Assembly (NCBI GenBank): GCA_029339195.1
Contig: JAPTJF010000233.1
Span: 31,318 to 95,317 of the forward strand
Reading direction: 5' to 3'
DNA length: 64,000 nucleotides
DNA from: Micractinium sp. NFX-FRZ
Taxonomy: Eukaryota > Chlorophyta > Trebouxiophyceae > Chlorellales > Chlorellaceae
This document shows, piece by piece, positions 55,847 through 64,000 of the stretch. Every line of letters starts with the position of its first letter. Position 1 is the first letter of the stretch. The position numbers and the translations under genes were made by a program. A model generated the notes under the pieces. The model was not told the DNA's origin. It did not search any database and worked only from the letters and a program-made list of their open reading frames with translations.

Positions 55847-58800
55847 TCAGGTGAGCGACCGGCGCACCGCCCTGAGCACGTCACCCACCACCCCCTCCCA
55901 CACATCCCAGCCCGGCCAGACTGCCGCCAGCGCCGGCCCCGCCCGCTCCAGCAGCTGCTCCCTCAGCTCCGCCACAGGCAGCTCCGCCTCCCCCTCCGCC
56001 GCTGCTTCGGTAATTGCGTTGAACAGGCGCTCGAGCGTGGAGTGCACCTGGTTGTGCACGCGCTGCCACAGCGCGTCGTCGCGCTGCAGGTCAGCGGGCG
56101 TGGCGCCCCGCATGCTGCGCACTGCAGGGGTGGGAAGTGGGCATGAGAGGCGAGTGCGCATGTTGGATTGGAGGCGTATGCTGATCAGGGATTGGGCATG
56201 CAGGGGAGGCAGCAGACGGGCAGGCGAGCAAGCAGCATCCTCAACCTCACCCACAACCTCGCCACTCCTCCACCCTGCCGTCCACTCACCCACCACTCAC
56301 CAGCCCAACGTGGCCACCCTCCCTGCCCACCTACCTGCTGCATGCGCCGGGTGGATGAGCTTGTCCCAGGTGGCCTGGTCCCGCTGCTCCCGCTGCACCG
56401 CCCGCTGCTGCGCCTCCTGCACCTCCGCCTCCGTCATTGCAGGCCGCTCCCCCGGCAGCCCATACAGCGGGCATCGCCCTGCGCCCCCGCCGCCGCCCAC
56501 AAAGTGGTCGTAGGCCCGCTTGTCGCCAATCGCCTCGCCGCAGCACCAGCACAGCATGGCCTTGCACCCGCCGCAGCACAGCTTGTTGCAGTACTGAGAC
56601 TTCTGCGGGTTGGCATGGCAGGGTTGACAAGGGAAGGGGGGTTGAACCTGGTTGGAGGAGGCTGCTCAGGCTGCCATGTCGGACCACGATGGGCCTGCAT
56701 GTTGGGGCATGTTGGGGCATGCTGGCCGGCAGGGGCATCACCCAGTGGGAAGGGCAGTTACCAGCAGGACATCGCCCGGCTGTCCGTCTGGCTGCCTGCA
56801 GTGCTGCCTCGGTGCGCTGGTGCAAGCCGACAGCAGCGCAGAGAGGATGCGGCATGGGCACCCATGAGCGGCAACCGCACATCCGGCGTTTACAGCGTGG
56901 TGTCCTGGCGCCCACCCTTGTGGATCACCCAGCAGCCCAGCCACCCACCCACACTGCGGCAGCCACCCAGGCACCATCCACCCTCCCAGCCGCCCCACCT
57001 GCTGCGGCCCGTAGAAGCAGGAGGGGCAGTAGAGCACGCGCTCGCCGCCCTCCAGCTGCTGGATGCCCACCGGGCGCTGGGCGGCCTCCTTGGCGCTGCA
57101 TGGGAACGGGGTTTGGAGGCAGGGCATGGGTGATCAGGATTAGGGAGGATGTGTGGCAAAGCCAAGCTTGTGCTGTGGTCTCGTTGGGTGCTGCAAGGAA
57201 GCAGGAAGGGTGGGGTGGTGGGGCAGGAGATGGGGGGGCACCTCCTGCTCGTGTATGCTGCCAGCGCGCTGTAGCGTCCTTAGCGCTGGCTGTGGGGGCA
57301 GACCAAGCGGGAATCATGTAGACAAACATATGCAGAGACAGAATCAGGACTCGAAGAACGAGGCACAGACAGAGAGGGAGATGGTGGGCCATGCACTTTT
57401 TGCCCGAGCAACGACAAGGCTGCCAGCCTGGCAGGGAGACGAGCAGGCACCCACCCCTGCCAAGCAGCACCCACTTACTCCTTGATGGGCCGCCCCACGC
57501 GGCAGTTTGGGCACACGGCATCCTCAGGCGCGTCCTCCTCTGCCAGCATTTGGAAGCGGCAACGCTGGCACTCAATGAGCTCCCCACCTCCCCCACGAGC
57601 CACAGCTGCCGCCGCCAGGTCGGTGAACCGCTGGTACACCGCCCCTGGGTCATCCAGCGGAGGCAGGCGCCCCTCCGCGCGCTGCTGTGCCACCTCCTTG
57701 CAGTCGCACAGCACCAGCACGCCCTGCTGCAGGTCTTCAGCGGACAGCAGCTGCTTGCAGGCCGCCAGCTGGCACTCTGGGTGCTGGCCGCGCTGGTACG
57801 CTGCATGCAGGTAATTGCCCAGGCAGTCGTTGCAGTAGGCATGCCCACAGTCGGTGTGCGTGTGCTCGCCCTCCACCTCGCAGAAGCACACCGGGCAGGT
57901 CAGCGCCTCGGCTGCGGCCTCGGGGTCCAGTGCACCGCGGCGCAGCGACTTGCAGACGGGGCAGCCAGGAAGGGAGCGGCGGCGGGAGGTGCTGTGGCGG
58001 GCCGCCGCCAGCGCAGCAGCCGCGGGCGGCTGCCGAGGCGGGGACAGCAGCTGCGGCTGGGCTGCAGGCTGAGCGTGCTGCAGTGCTTCCAGGGGATGCA
58101 GCTGCTGCGCCTGAACCGCCGGCTGATCGCGGCGCATGAGGCCTGGCAGCAACGCGTGAATCCACTCCAGCTGCCGCTGCAAGAAGTTTGCTTCCACGGC
58201 CGCGGCAGCCGGCGCCATAGGGGCGCCAGGCACCGCTGCTGGCGCCAGTGGGGGCGCAGGGAAGGCTGGAGGTGGCGCCGGAGGTGGAGCAGGCCACACA
58301 GCAGGCGCCACAACTGGTGCAGGGGCGGCCACACGCGCTGCGGGTGCAGCAGGCGCATCAGGGGCGGCAGCGCGCGCCGCCGGTGCTGGATGGGGAGCCA
58401 GGAATGCTGCAGGTGCAGCAGCGACGGCCACTTGGGGCGCTGGCAGCACTGCAGGCAGCGCATGCGCAGCGCGCACAGCGGCGGGTCCTGCTGGTGCTGC
58501 TTGCGGCAGGACGAGCGCTATCCGTGCTGCGGGCAGAGCAGCAGGAAGCGCAGGCGGTGGTACAAGTGGCACCACGGGCCCCCGAGCTGCTGGTGCTGCT
58601 GCATGGGGGTCCATGGGTGCTGGTGCAGCAGGCGCTGCGGGCCGCAGGCGAGCTGCCGCGGGTGCCGCAGGCTCCACAGCGCGTGGCACAGCAGCGGGCA
58701 CCAGCAGCGCTGCAGGCTGCGCACCAGGAGCCACGAGCACTGCTGGGGGTGCTGGTGGTACTGCATGCCCCCCATCTCTGGGCGCCGGTGCAGGCGCTGC

Positions 58801-59919
58801 TGGCGGCGGGGGAGCCGCGGGTGCCGCAGGCGCCACAGCTCGTGGCACTGCCGCAGGCACCAGCACCGCTGCAGGCTGCGCAACAGGAGCCACGCGGGGT
58901 GGTGCAGGGGGTCCCTTGGGCTCCCGCGCTGCTGCTGGGAGTCTCATGGGTGCTGCCATGAGTGCTGCAAGTGCTGCTGCCATGGGTGCTGCCACCGCTG
59001 CAGGCCGAGCAGCAGCAGCTATGTGCATTGCTGCGCGCGCTGCTGGGGCTGCTGGCGCCGCTGCAGGGGGTCCCATGGGCGCCGCTGCGGGCGCCGCAGG
59101 CGCTATTGCGCGCGGCGCGGCCGCAGGCGCTGGCACTGCTTCAGGCGGCGCGGCAAGATCCAGGAACCCTGCTGCACGCGCTGCTGGGGGTGCAGGCACG
59201 GCGGCAGGCGCCGCAGCTGCACGCTGTGCTGGCGCTGGGAACAGGGCCAGAGGCGCCAGAGGCGCTGCAGGCTCCTCAGCAGGCCGAGGGGCCCTCTCGG
59301 GTGTCACCAGGTCTATGACGCCCTCCTCATCTGGTGGCAGCGGCGGCGGTGGAGCACGCCGCGCTGCTGCTGCTGCTGCCCGCATCCCACGCCGCGCCAC
59401 CGGTGCATGTGGGACTGCTGCTGCTGGCGCCTCCAGAGCTACAGCTGCACCCACGACTGCCTCCAGCTTGACCTGCACCCCTGCTGCTGCACCCACTGCC
59501 TGCTGCCCCTGCTGCCGCGCCTTGCTCAGCTCTGCCAGGCTCCCCAGCTGCTCCCAACCGCCGTCGGCTCGGCGGCGCACCACCACCAGTTTGTGGGTGC
59601 TGACATCCTCCAGCCCCACCTCCTCCATGAAGGCCTTCTTCCGCAGGACATCGCCGCCCAACGTGCGCAAGCATGGCTTGCTGCTGCGGCTGAGGAACAG
59701 CTCCCAGCAGATGTGGCCGATGGGTGCACTGAAGCCCTCGGCGGGGCAAGCGACAGGCTCCCACTCGCGCACGCGCTCGCGCCGCGGCATGTCGGCGAGC
59801 GCCTGGCGGGAGGACAGGAGGGGAAGGGGAGGCGGGTGTTCAGTCATGGCAGGGCCTGTGGCAGCTGGCATGTGTAGGGCAGAATAGCGGGTGTTCGGCG
59901 GTGGGCGCCTGGCGGGCAT
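55847..59919 (-). CDS. RBR-type (RING-IBR-RING) E3 ubiquitin ligase, RNF14/RNF216-like
   Basis: Four exons, listed 5' to 3' on the minus strand: 59919-57479, 57095-56999, 56602-56335, 56121-55847, 1026 residues. RING1 near residue 675 is LTCPVCFCEVEGEHTHTDCG plus HAYCNDCL. The IBR is CDCKEVAQQ to IECQRCRFQM, DAVCPNC. RING2 is YCPSCFYGPQQKSQYCNKLC then CGGCKAMLCWCCGEAI, with the first Cys of YCNKLC the expected thioester residue; the AYDHF end is typical of RNF14/RNF216 relatives. N-terminal of this, residues 30-170 have no recognised domain (IGHICWELFLSRSSKPCLRT), followed by about 450 residues of Ala/Pro-rich low complexity. A helical C-terminal tail follows RING2 (DALWQRVHNQVHSTLERLFN). The first in-frame ATG is 59919; a second at 59844 opens MTEHPPPLPLL. 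Substrates unknown. Confidence 0.9.
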
Positions 59920-60474
59920 TGCTAGCGGCGGCAGCAAGGCCAGACCGGCACTTCGGTCGGCGGCAATCGGTCAGTCCGCCTCAACCCTCGGTGCGCCTAC
60001 CTGCGCTTCGGCGCCGCTGCACAGGCGCTCTTAAAAGTGCGAGCTTCGAACGGCGGTTGCCGCCCGGGCTCGGGGCTGTAGCGGGGCTCTGCACTGATGA
60101 CGGAGGTACTGTTGACCGCAAGCTCCGATGCGAGGGGTATCGATGGAGCCACCAAGCAACATCTGCCGCCAGGTCAGCCGCCGCCGCCGCTGTCTGGGAA
60201 CACCGACTCCTGAGGACGCGCCCATCTGAACGGTTCCAGCAGCCCAGTCTGTCGAGGGCAACAGTATGTCTTGAGGGATAGCTGCATGGCCTCAGAACAT
60301 GGTTCGTGACCAGTCCCCCAGGCTCTCCCCGGGCTTTCAAGGCACTGTGGGGTTGATCAGGCGGCCCAGGCAGCTGCAGCTTACAGCCTCGGATGCCAGC
60401 AGAGGACAGAGACCTTCCTAGGACCTGCACCGTGGCTTGGAGATACTGCGGAAAATTCGCCACGCATTCGGATG
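59920..60474. other. RBR upstream region
   Basis: RBR promoter/5' UTR, then sequence leading into the ankyrin fragment. Very degenerate ankyrin-family similarity may extend upstream to about 60430. Nothing else recognised. Confidence 0.45.
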
Positions 60475-60772
60475 GGATGCAGCAAACGCAGCAGAGCTGC
60501 CCCTCTTCGCCACCCTGGTCAGCCGGCAGCCGCTGACAGCCGAGGAGTAGGATTAGGTACCGTTTTGCACTGGCCTGGGCGCTGCCCCGCTTGCTGTGCT
60601 GCAGCGCTCGGCCGCGGAGGCAGCACTGCTGTTGAGGCACCTGCCAGCAGCTGAGCAGCTGCGCCTGCGCGCCGCCGCCCTCTGCCTGGTCCGCACACAG
60701 TGCCAGGTCGGGGCATCGCTGCCGAACCCTGTCGTGCGGCGCATTCTGGCGCAGTCAGCCGTGCCAGTGTAA
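60475..60772 (+). pseudogene. Ankyrin-family copy 5, C-terminal fragment with stops
   Basis: Only the C-terminal module survives: LPLFATLVSRQPLTAEE, then two in-frame TAG codons (60548-60550, 60554-60556) where siblings read WGQ, then GLGAAPLAVLQRSAAEAALL, RLRAAALCLVRTQ, ASLPNPVVRRILAQSAVPV and a TAA. No ankyrin repeats remain upstream. Confidence 0.85.
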
Positions 60773-61595
60773 ATCTGTGGCCTGTATGCAGGACTCTCAC
60801 CCAAGCCGCGTGCCTGTGCTTCCTCGAGCGCTTGGTTGTGCCTCCTCAACTTCCTCATTCCCTCGTGATGCCTGCCAGCAGTTTGAGTATGCACCTGTCC
60901 CTGCTTGCGCGTCTGCTCCCTCTGCTTGCATTTCGTCCTCGCTCATCCACAACTGTGATTGTTAATGCCTTGGTAAAAGTGGGGCAGCAGCTCTGTCCTG
61001 CTTCACACAGAGTGGTGAGGCGGCCGCCCTGCCTCAGGTCTTGCACTCGGCCCTTGTCCTGGCAGTGATTGCGTGCCCATCTTGGGCAGGGGACTGGTCC
61101 ACCTGACTGCTCCAATCAAGTGATTCAAGTAAAGTATGGAGGGATGCCACGAGAGCATGCTGCGCAGCGTGGGCGAGACACAGCTGTGCTGCTGCCGCCG
61201 CAGGTGGCGACTGTACTGCTCGCTCGTCCTGCTGCCGCCACGGTGGCCAAGCACGCTTCAGCCAAGCACGGCTCAGCAAGCGGAAGGACTTCCAGGCAAG
61301 TCTATGCTCGTCGCAAAGCAGTGGTAGCACTGAGAGCGTTGGCACGCCGCGCCGGAGGGAGAAGCGCAGAGAGGACCACGGGTTTGCCAGAGCAGGTGGG
61401 AGCCGTGCCAGAGCAGGTGGAGCAGCAGCCATGGAGGCAGGAGGCACGCCACGCCAGGGCTAGAGGGGCCGAACCCAGGCGCGCTGCTTTCAACACGCAC
61501 AGTTAGCCGCCCCGCCGGCCACCGCCCCTTCCCCTACCAACCGCCGCCCTCTCCTGCCGGGCCTCGTGCAGATTGGCGGCAGGCAGCAGGCGTGA
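60773..61595. other. Spacer within the duplicated ankyrin segment
   Basis: No coding exon supported. Holds the first copy of the duplicated blocks described for 60480-63450. Confidence 0.5.
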
Positions 61596-62413
61596 ATGGA
61601 TGCTCTCGCGCGCCAGCTGTGTGTGGCAGCACGCAGCGGTGATGTGGCTGGCGTGCGCGCCTGCCTGGCAGCAGGAGTGGATGCCAACGTCCGGGACGAC
61701 GCTGGCAGGGCACCTATGCACGTTGCGGCCATTCACGGGAGCACAGAATGCATGGCGGCCCTCATTGCCGGGGGTGGCAAAACAGACATCTACAGCCACG
61801 ATGGGCTCACACCGTTGCATATTGCAGCCATGATGACTAACCGCGCCGATTGCGTGCAGCGGCTGCTAGCAGCAGGCGCAGACCAGTCGCCGGCCACAGC
61901 GTCACACCCCTCCACTGGGCGATATTGGGCGGCGACAGCCACATCGAAGTGGTACGACTGCTGCTTCAGGCAGAGCCAGCGGCAGCTCTGGTCAGGGATG
62001 TTTTCCACGAAATCCCTTTGACTGCAGCACTCCGCCACGCCTGCCATGACACAGCCCGCTGCCTGCTGGAGCACGGCCTGCCGCCGCCTGCCCGGGAGGT
62101 GCTGGCAGCTCTGGCCAGAGCGGGCGCCTGGGCACTGCCCCTGTATACCACCCTGGTCAGCCGCCAGCAGCTGACAGCAGAGGAGTGGGGGCAGGTGCCG
62201 GTAGCATGCGCGGGCCTGGAAGCTTCCCTGCCAGCTGTGCTGCAGCGGTCGGTGGAAGAGGCAGCGCTGCTGGTGGGGCACCTGCCGGCAGCTGAGCAGT
62301 TGCGCCTGCGCACCGCCGCCCTCTGCCTGGCCCGCGCACAGCGGCACGCCAGGGCTTCGCTCCCAACCCCTGTCATGTGGCGCATTCTGGAACAGTCAGC
62401 AGTGCCAGTCTGA
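61596..62413 (+). pseudogene. Ankyrin-repeat family copy 6, frameshifted
   Basis: Starts MDALARQLCVAARSGDVAGV with an in-frame TGA directly upstream, then the ankyrin units APMHVAAIHGSTECMAALIA and TPLHIAAMMTNRADCVQRLL. At about 61880-61890 the frame must change (one base lost or two gained) to continue as VTPLHWAILGGDSHIEVVRL and on to the C-terminal module: SRQQLTAEEWGQVPVAC, LPAVLQRSVEEAALLVGHLP, RLRTAALCLARAQRHA, SLPTPVMWRILEQSAVPV. No plausible GT-AG intron explains the shift. One single-exon gene broken once. Confidence 0.78.
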
Positions 62414-62534
62414 TTCATTGCCCCGAAAGCAAACACAGCATATCACCACAGCCGCGTGTCCTGTGCCTCCTCGACTTCCTCATGCCCCTTGCCTGCCAGC
62501 AGCTTGTGGAAGCCCCGTCTCCATTTCTGTGCTT

Positions 62535-62656
62535 GCCGACCGGCAACGCCTGCGCACCGCCGCCCAGTGCCTGGCCCGTGCCCAGCGTGCGCCTTGGCTT
62601 CACTGCCCACGCCTGTGATGTGGTGCATTCTGGCGCATTCTGCCGCACCAACCTGA
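62535..62656 (+). pseudogene. Ankyrin-family copy 7, short C-terminal fragment
   Basis: LADRQRLRTAAQCLARAQR is homologous to the RLRTAALCLARAQR block of the siblings; after one more frameshift ASLPTPVMWCILAHSAAPT completes the module. About 120 bp remain. Confidence 0.75.
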
Positions 62657-63583
62657 TTTGCGTCCCAGCTGTCGGGACGAGTCACCAAACCTGGCTGCAT
62701 GTGCCTCCTCGGCTTCTGCGTGCCCCCGGCTTGCCTGCATGCTGCGCAGCCAGCATGCCGCGGCCATGTCCCTGTTTGTGTGCATGTGTTCTTGCAACTT
62801 TTGCCGCCTGCTTGCGATTCTGCCAAGTTATCCTGCCACTGTGAAACGTGCATGCTTACGGCAGAGCTAAGCAGCAGCTCTGGCCTGCTTCTTTGCGCTG
62901 GCCAGCCGCACACAGAGCGGCGAGGCAGCCGCCCTGCATCACACTTGGCTCTTCTCATGGTGCGGATTTTCGCTCAGCATGGGCAGGGGACTGAGGCACT
63001 TGTGAGAGCACACACTAAGCAAGTCAAGTGATGTCCGTGGGGGTGTGCACATGTGTCGAGCCCGCCAGGGATGGACCCAGGCTGGGTGCGGCAGTTCTGA
63101 AGACCGCTGCCGCTGCTGGTGTACTGCCCCACTCGTCCTGCTGAGGTGACGATGGCCAAGCACGCATCGCGTGTGAGGCGTCGTTGCCCAATTTGATTGC
63201 TCACAAATCCTGCGAGCGCGCCGAGGCGCGTAGGCACGGCCGCACCCCAGGGTGACACGCAGAGAGGGAGGTCTCGCAAGGCTCCGGGAGCAGGTGAGCA
63301 GAAGTGGTGTGGGAGGCATGCCAGGAGCCAGCTGGCCTGCAGTGCTCGGGAAGGCAACACCTAGGCGCCTGCGCCCCAGGCACACATCACACCTGCCGCC
63401 ACGCCAGCCACCGTCGCTCACCCTACCAATCACCGCCCCTCGTGCCTGCGTCGGAATAATTCGGTCCTGTTCCCAACTGAATGGGTCCTGTTCCCCTGGA
63501 CCCAGCAGGAACGTGAACCCTGTTCCAGCTGAACGTGGGCCGTTCCACCGGAACGGCAGCTAGCCCGGTTCGATAAATTATGC
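62657..63583. other. Degenerate duplicated spacer, then AT-richer segment
   Basis: 62690-63450 repeats blocks of the 60.8-61.57 kb spacer. 63450-63583 contains a short gaac/tgttcc direct repeat region (tcctgttccc at about 63465 and 63488) in unusually AT-rich sequence. No exon recognised. Confidence 0.45.
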
Positions 63584-63790
63584 TCATCCCAATGCAATAG
63601 CAGTGGTAATAACAATGTCACTGTAATTAAAGAACTTCTCCAGGCAGAGCCGGCCGGCAAGGCGCGTGACGGGCCTGCTGCGGTCGCTGCCCATGCGGAT
63701 GGTGGCCACCAACAGGTTGCTGCCTGGCTTGGGTGGCACCGCAGGCTCCCGCCGCCCTCCCCACTGCCCCACTCGCGCAATGGACATCAC
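63584..63790 (-). CDS. Last exon of an unrecognised minus-strand gene (partial)
   Basis: An open exon of 68 codons starts after a gtgcag acceptor at 63791-63792 and ends with TGA at 63584. It encodes VMSIARVGQWGGRREP, GSNLLVATIRMGSDRSR and ends RLCLEKFFNYSDIVITTAIA plus LG. No family was recognised. The C-terminal 12 residues are hydrophobic. Upstream exons would lie beyond 63.9 kb, outside the window. Supported only by the acceptor and the open frame. Confidence 0.4.
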   Translation of the reverse strand: MMSIARVGQWGGRREPAVPPKPGSNLLVATIRMGSDRSRPVTRLAGRLCLEKFFNYSDIVITTAIALG

Positions 63791-64000
63791 CTGCACCCTT
63801 AATGCAGTGCTGTTCCCATGCATGTAACATCTGGCATCTTGGCAGACAATACCGGGGGCTGTGCATGGGGCTGTGGGGCACACGACAGCAGGGCGGCCAG
63901 GTGGCGGTGAACAACTTTCAAGTGCAGTGCAGTGCAGAGGATTATTGCGTTCACTGATCGGCTCCGCGCAGCACTGTGGAATTATTGTCTGGTGAGGCAG

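Larger units (their letters stand above)
60480..63450 (+). repeat. Tandem segmental duplication containing ankyrin copies 5-7
   Basis: The segment after copy 5 (about 60985-61570) and the segment after copy 7 (about 62870-63450) match in order: a gcagcagctctg.cctgctt block, a gcaggggactg block, a tggccaagcacgc block, a cgcagagagg block and a final ccaccg...ccctaccaa block. The 3' flanks of copies 5, 6 and 7 share a cctcctc.acttcctc block followed by gcctgccagcag.ttg. Three rounds of unequal duplication are the simplest reading. Confidence 0.7.

Noticed and set aside
57391..59877. 828-residue plus-strand ORF opposite the RBR ligase
   Set aside because: It is the antisense of an Ala/Pro-coding GC-rich exon; it encodes Trp/Cys/Arg-rich nonsense and has no recognisable domain, while the minus strand encodes clear RING/IBR motifs.

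Overview
This window looks like nuclear DNA of a unicellular green alga, most likely a Chlorella-like trebouxiophyte. That is inference from several features: high GC content, genes split by many short GT-AG introns with ctgcag-type acceptors, long CAG/GCAG (Gln/Ala) runs inside exons, TGTAA motifs just downstream of several stop codons, and plant/algal-type homologues (NAR1, OMA1-like, rhomboid, MscS-like, BTB, CCDC25, TERT). No prokaryotic operon, CRISPR array, rRNA or tRNA was recognised. Exon models were built by hand from splice consensus plus frame continuity; every multi-exon model called intact closes in frame.

Layout. 0.2-4.6 kb (+): FAD-dependent oxidoreductase, 5' end not resolved. 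5.0-8.5 kb (-): NAR1/CIAO3 cytosolic Fe-S assembly factor. 8.8-12.1 kb (-): M48 (OMA1-like) metalloprotease. 12.5-15.0 kb (-): rhomboid protease. 15.4-17.5 kb (-): gamma-glutamylcyclotransferase-like protein with a membrane tail. 17.9-19.9 kb (+): probable Pol I subunit RPA34 with a minisatellite in its second intron. 20.7-23.9 kb (+): MscS-like channel. 24.7-25.5 kb (-): a small three-exon gene with no long ORF. 26.1-29.9 kb (+): BTB protein. 30.4-31.5 kb (+): 75-residue KGG/LEA-like protein. 31.9-34.5 kb (-): CCDC25. 34.7-45.7 kb (+): telomerase reverse transcriptase (TERT), 25 exons, modelled at 1846 residues. 46.4-63.5 kb: a young family of ankyrin-repeat genes with a shared C-terminal module (intact, frameshifted and fragmentary copies), interrupted by an unknown helical protein (48.0-50.7 kb) and an RBR E3 ubiquitin ligase (55.8-59.9 kb, -). 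The last exon of an unknown minus-strand gene lies at 63.6-63.8 kb.

Most notable: (1) the algal TERT carries very large Gln/Ala/Gly-rich insertions, one of about 230 residues between catalytic motifs B' and C; (2) introns of several unrelated genes hold partial copies of the adjacent exon-intron junction, including the splice site; (3) the ankyrin family is expanding and decaying in tandem, and its conserved C-terminus has a pattern reminiscent of SOCS/BC-box or F-box adaptors. The genes are mostly unrelated housekeeping functions. Head-to-head CCDC25/TERT and RPA34/GGCT-like pairs may share promoters.
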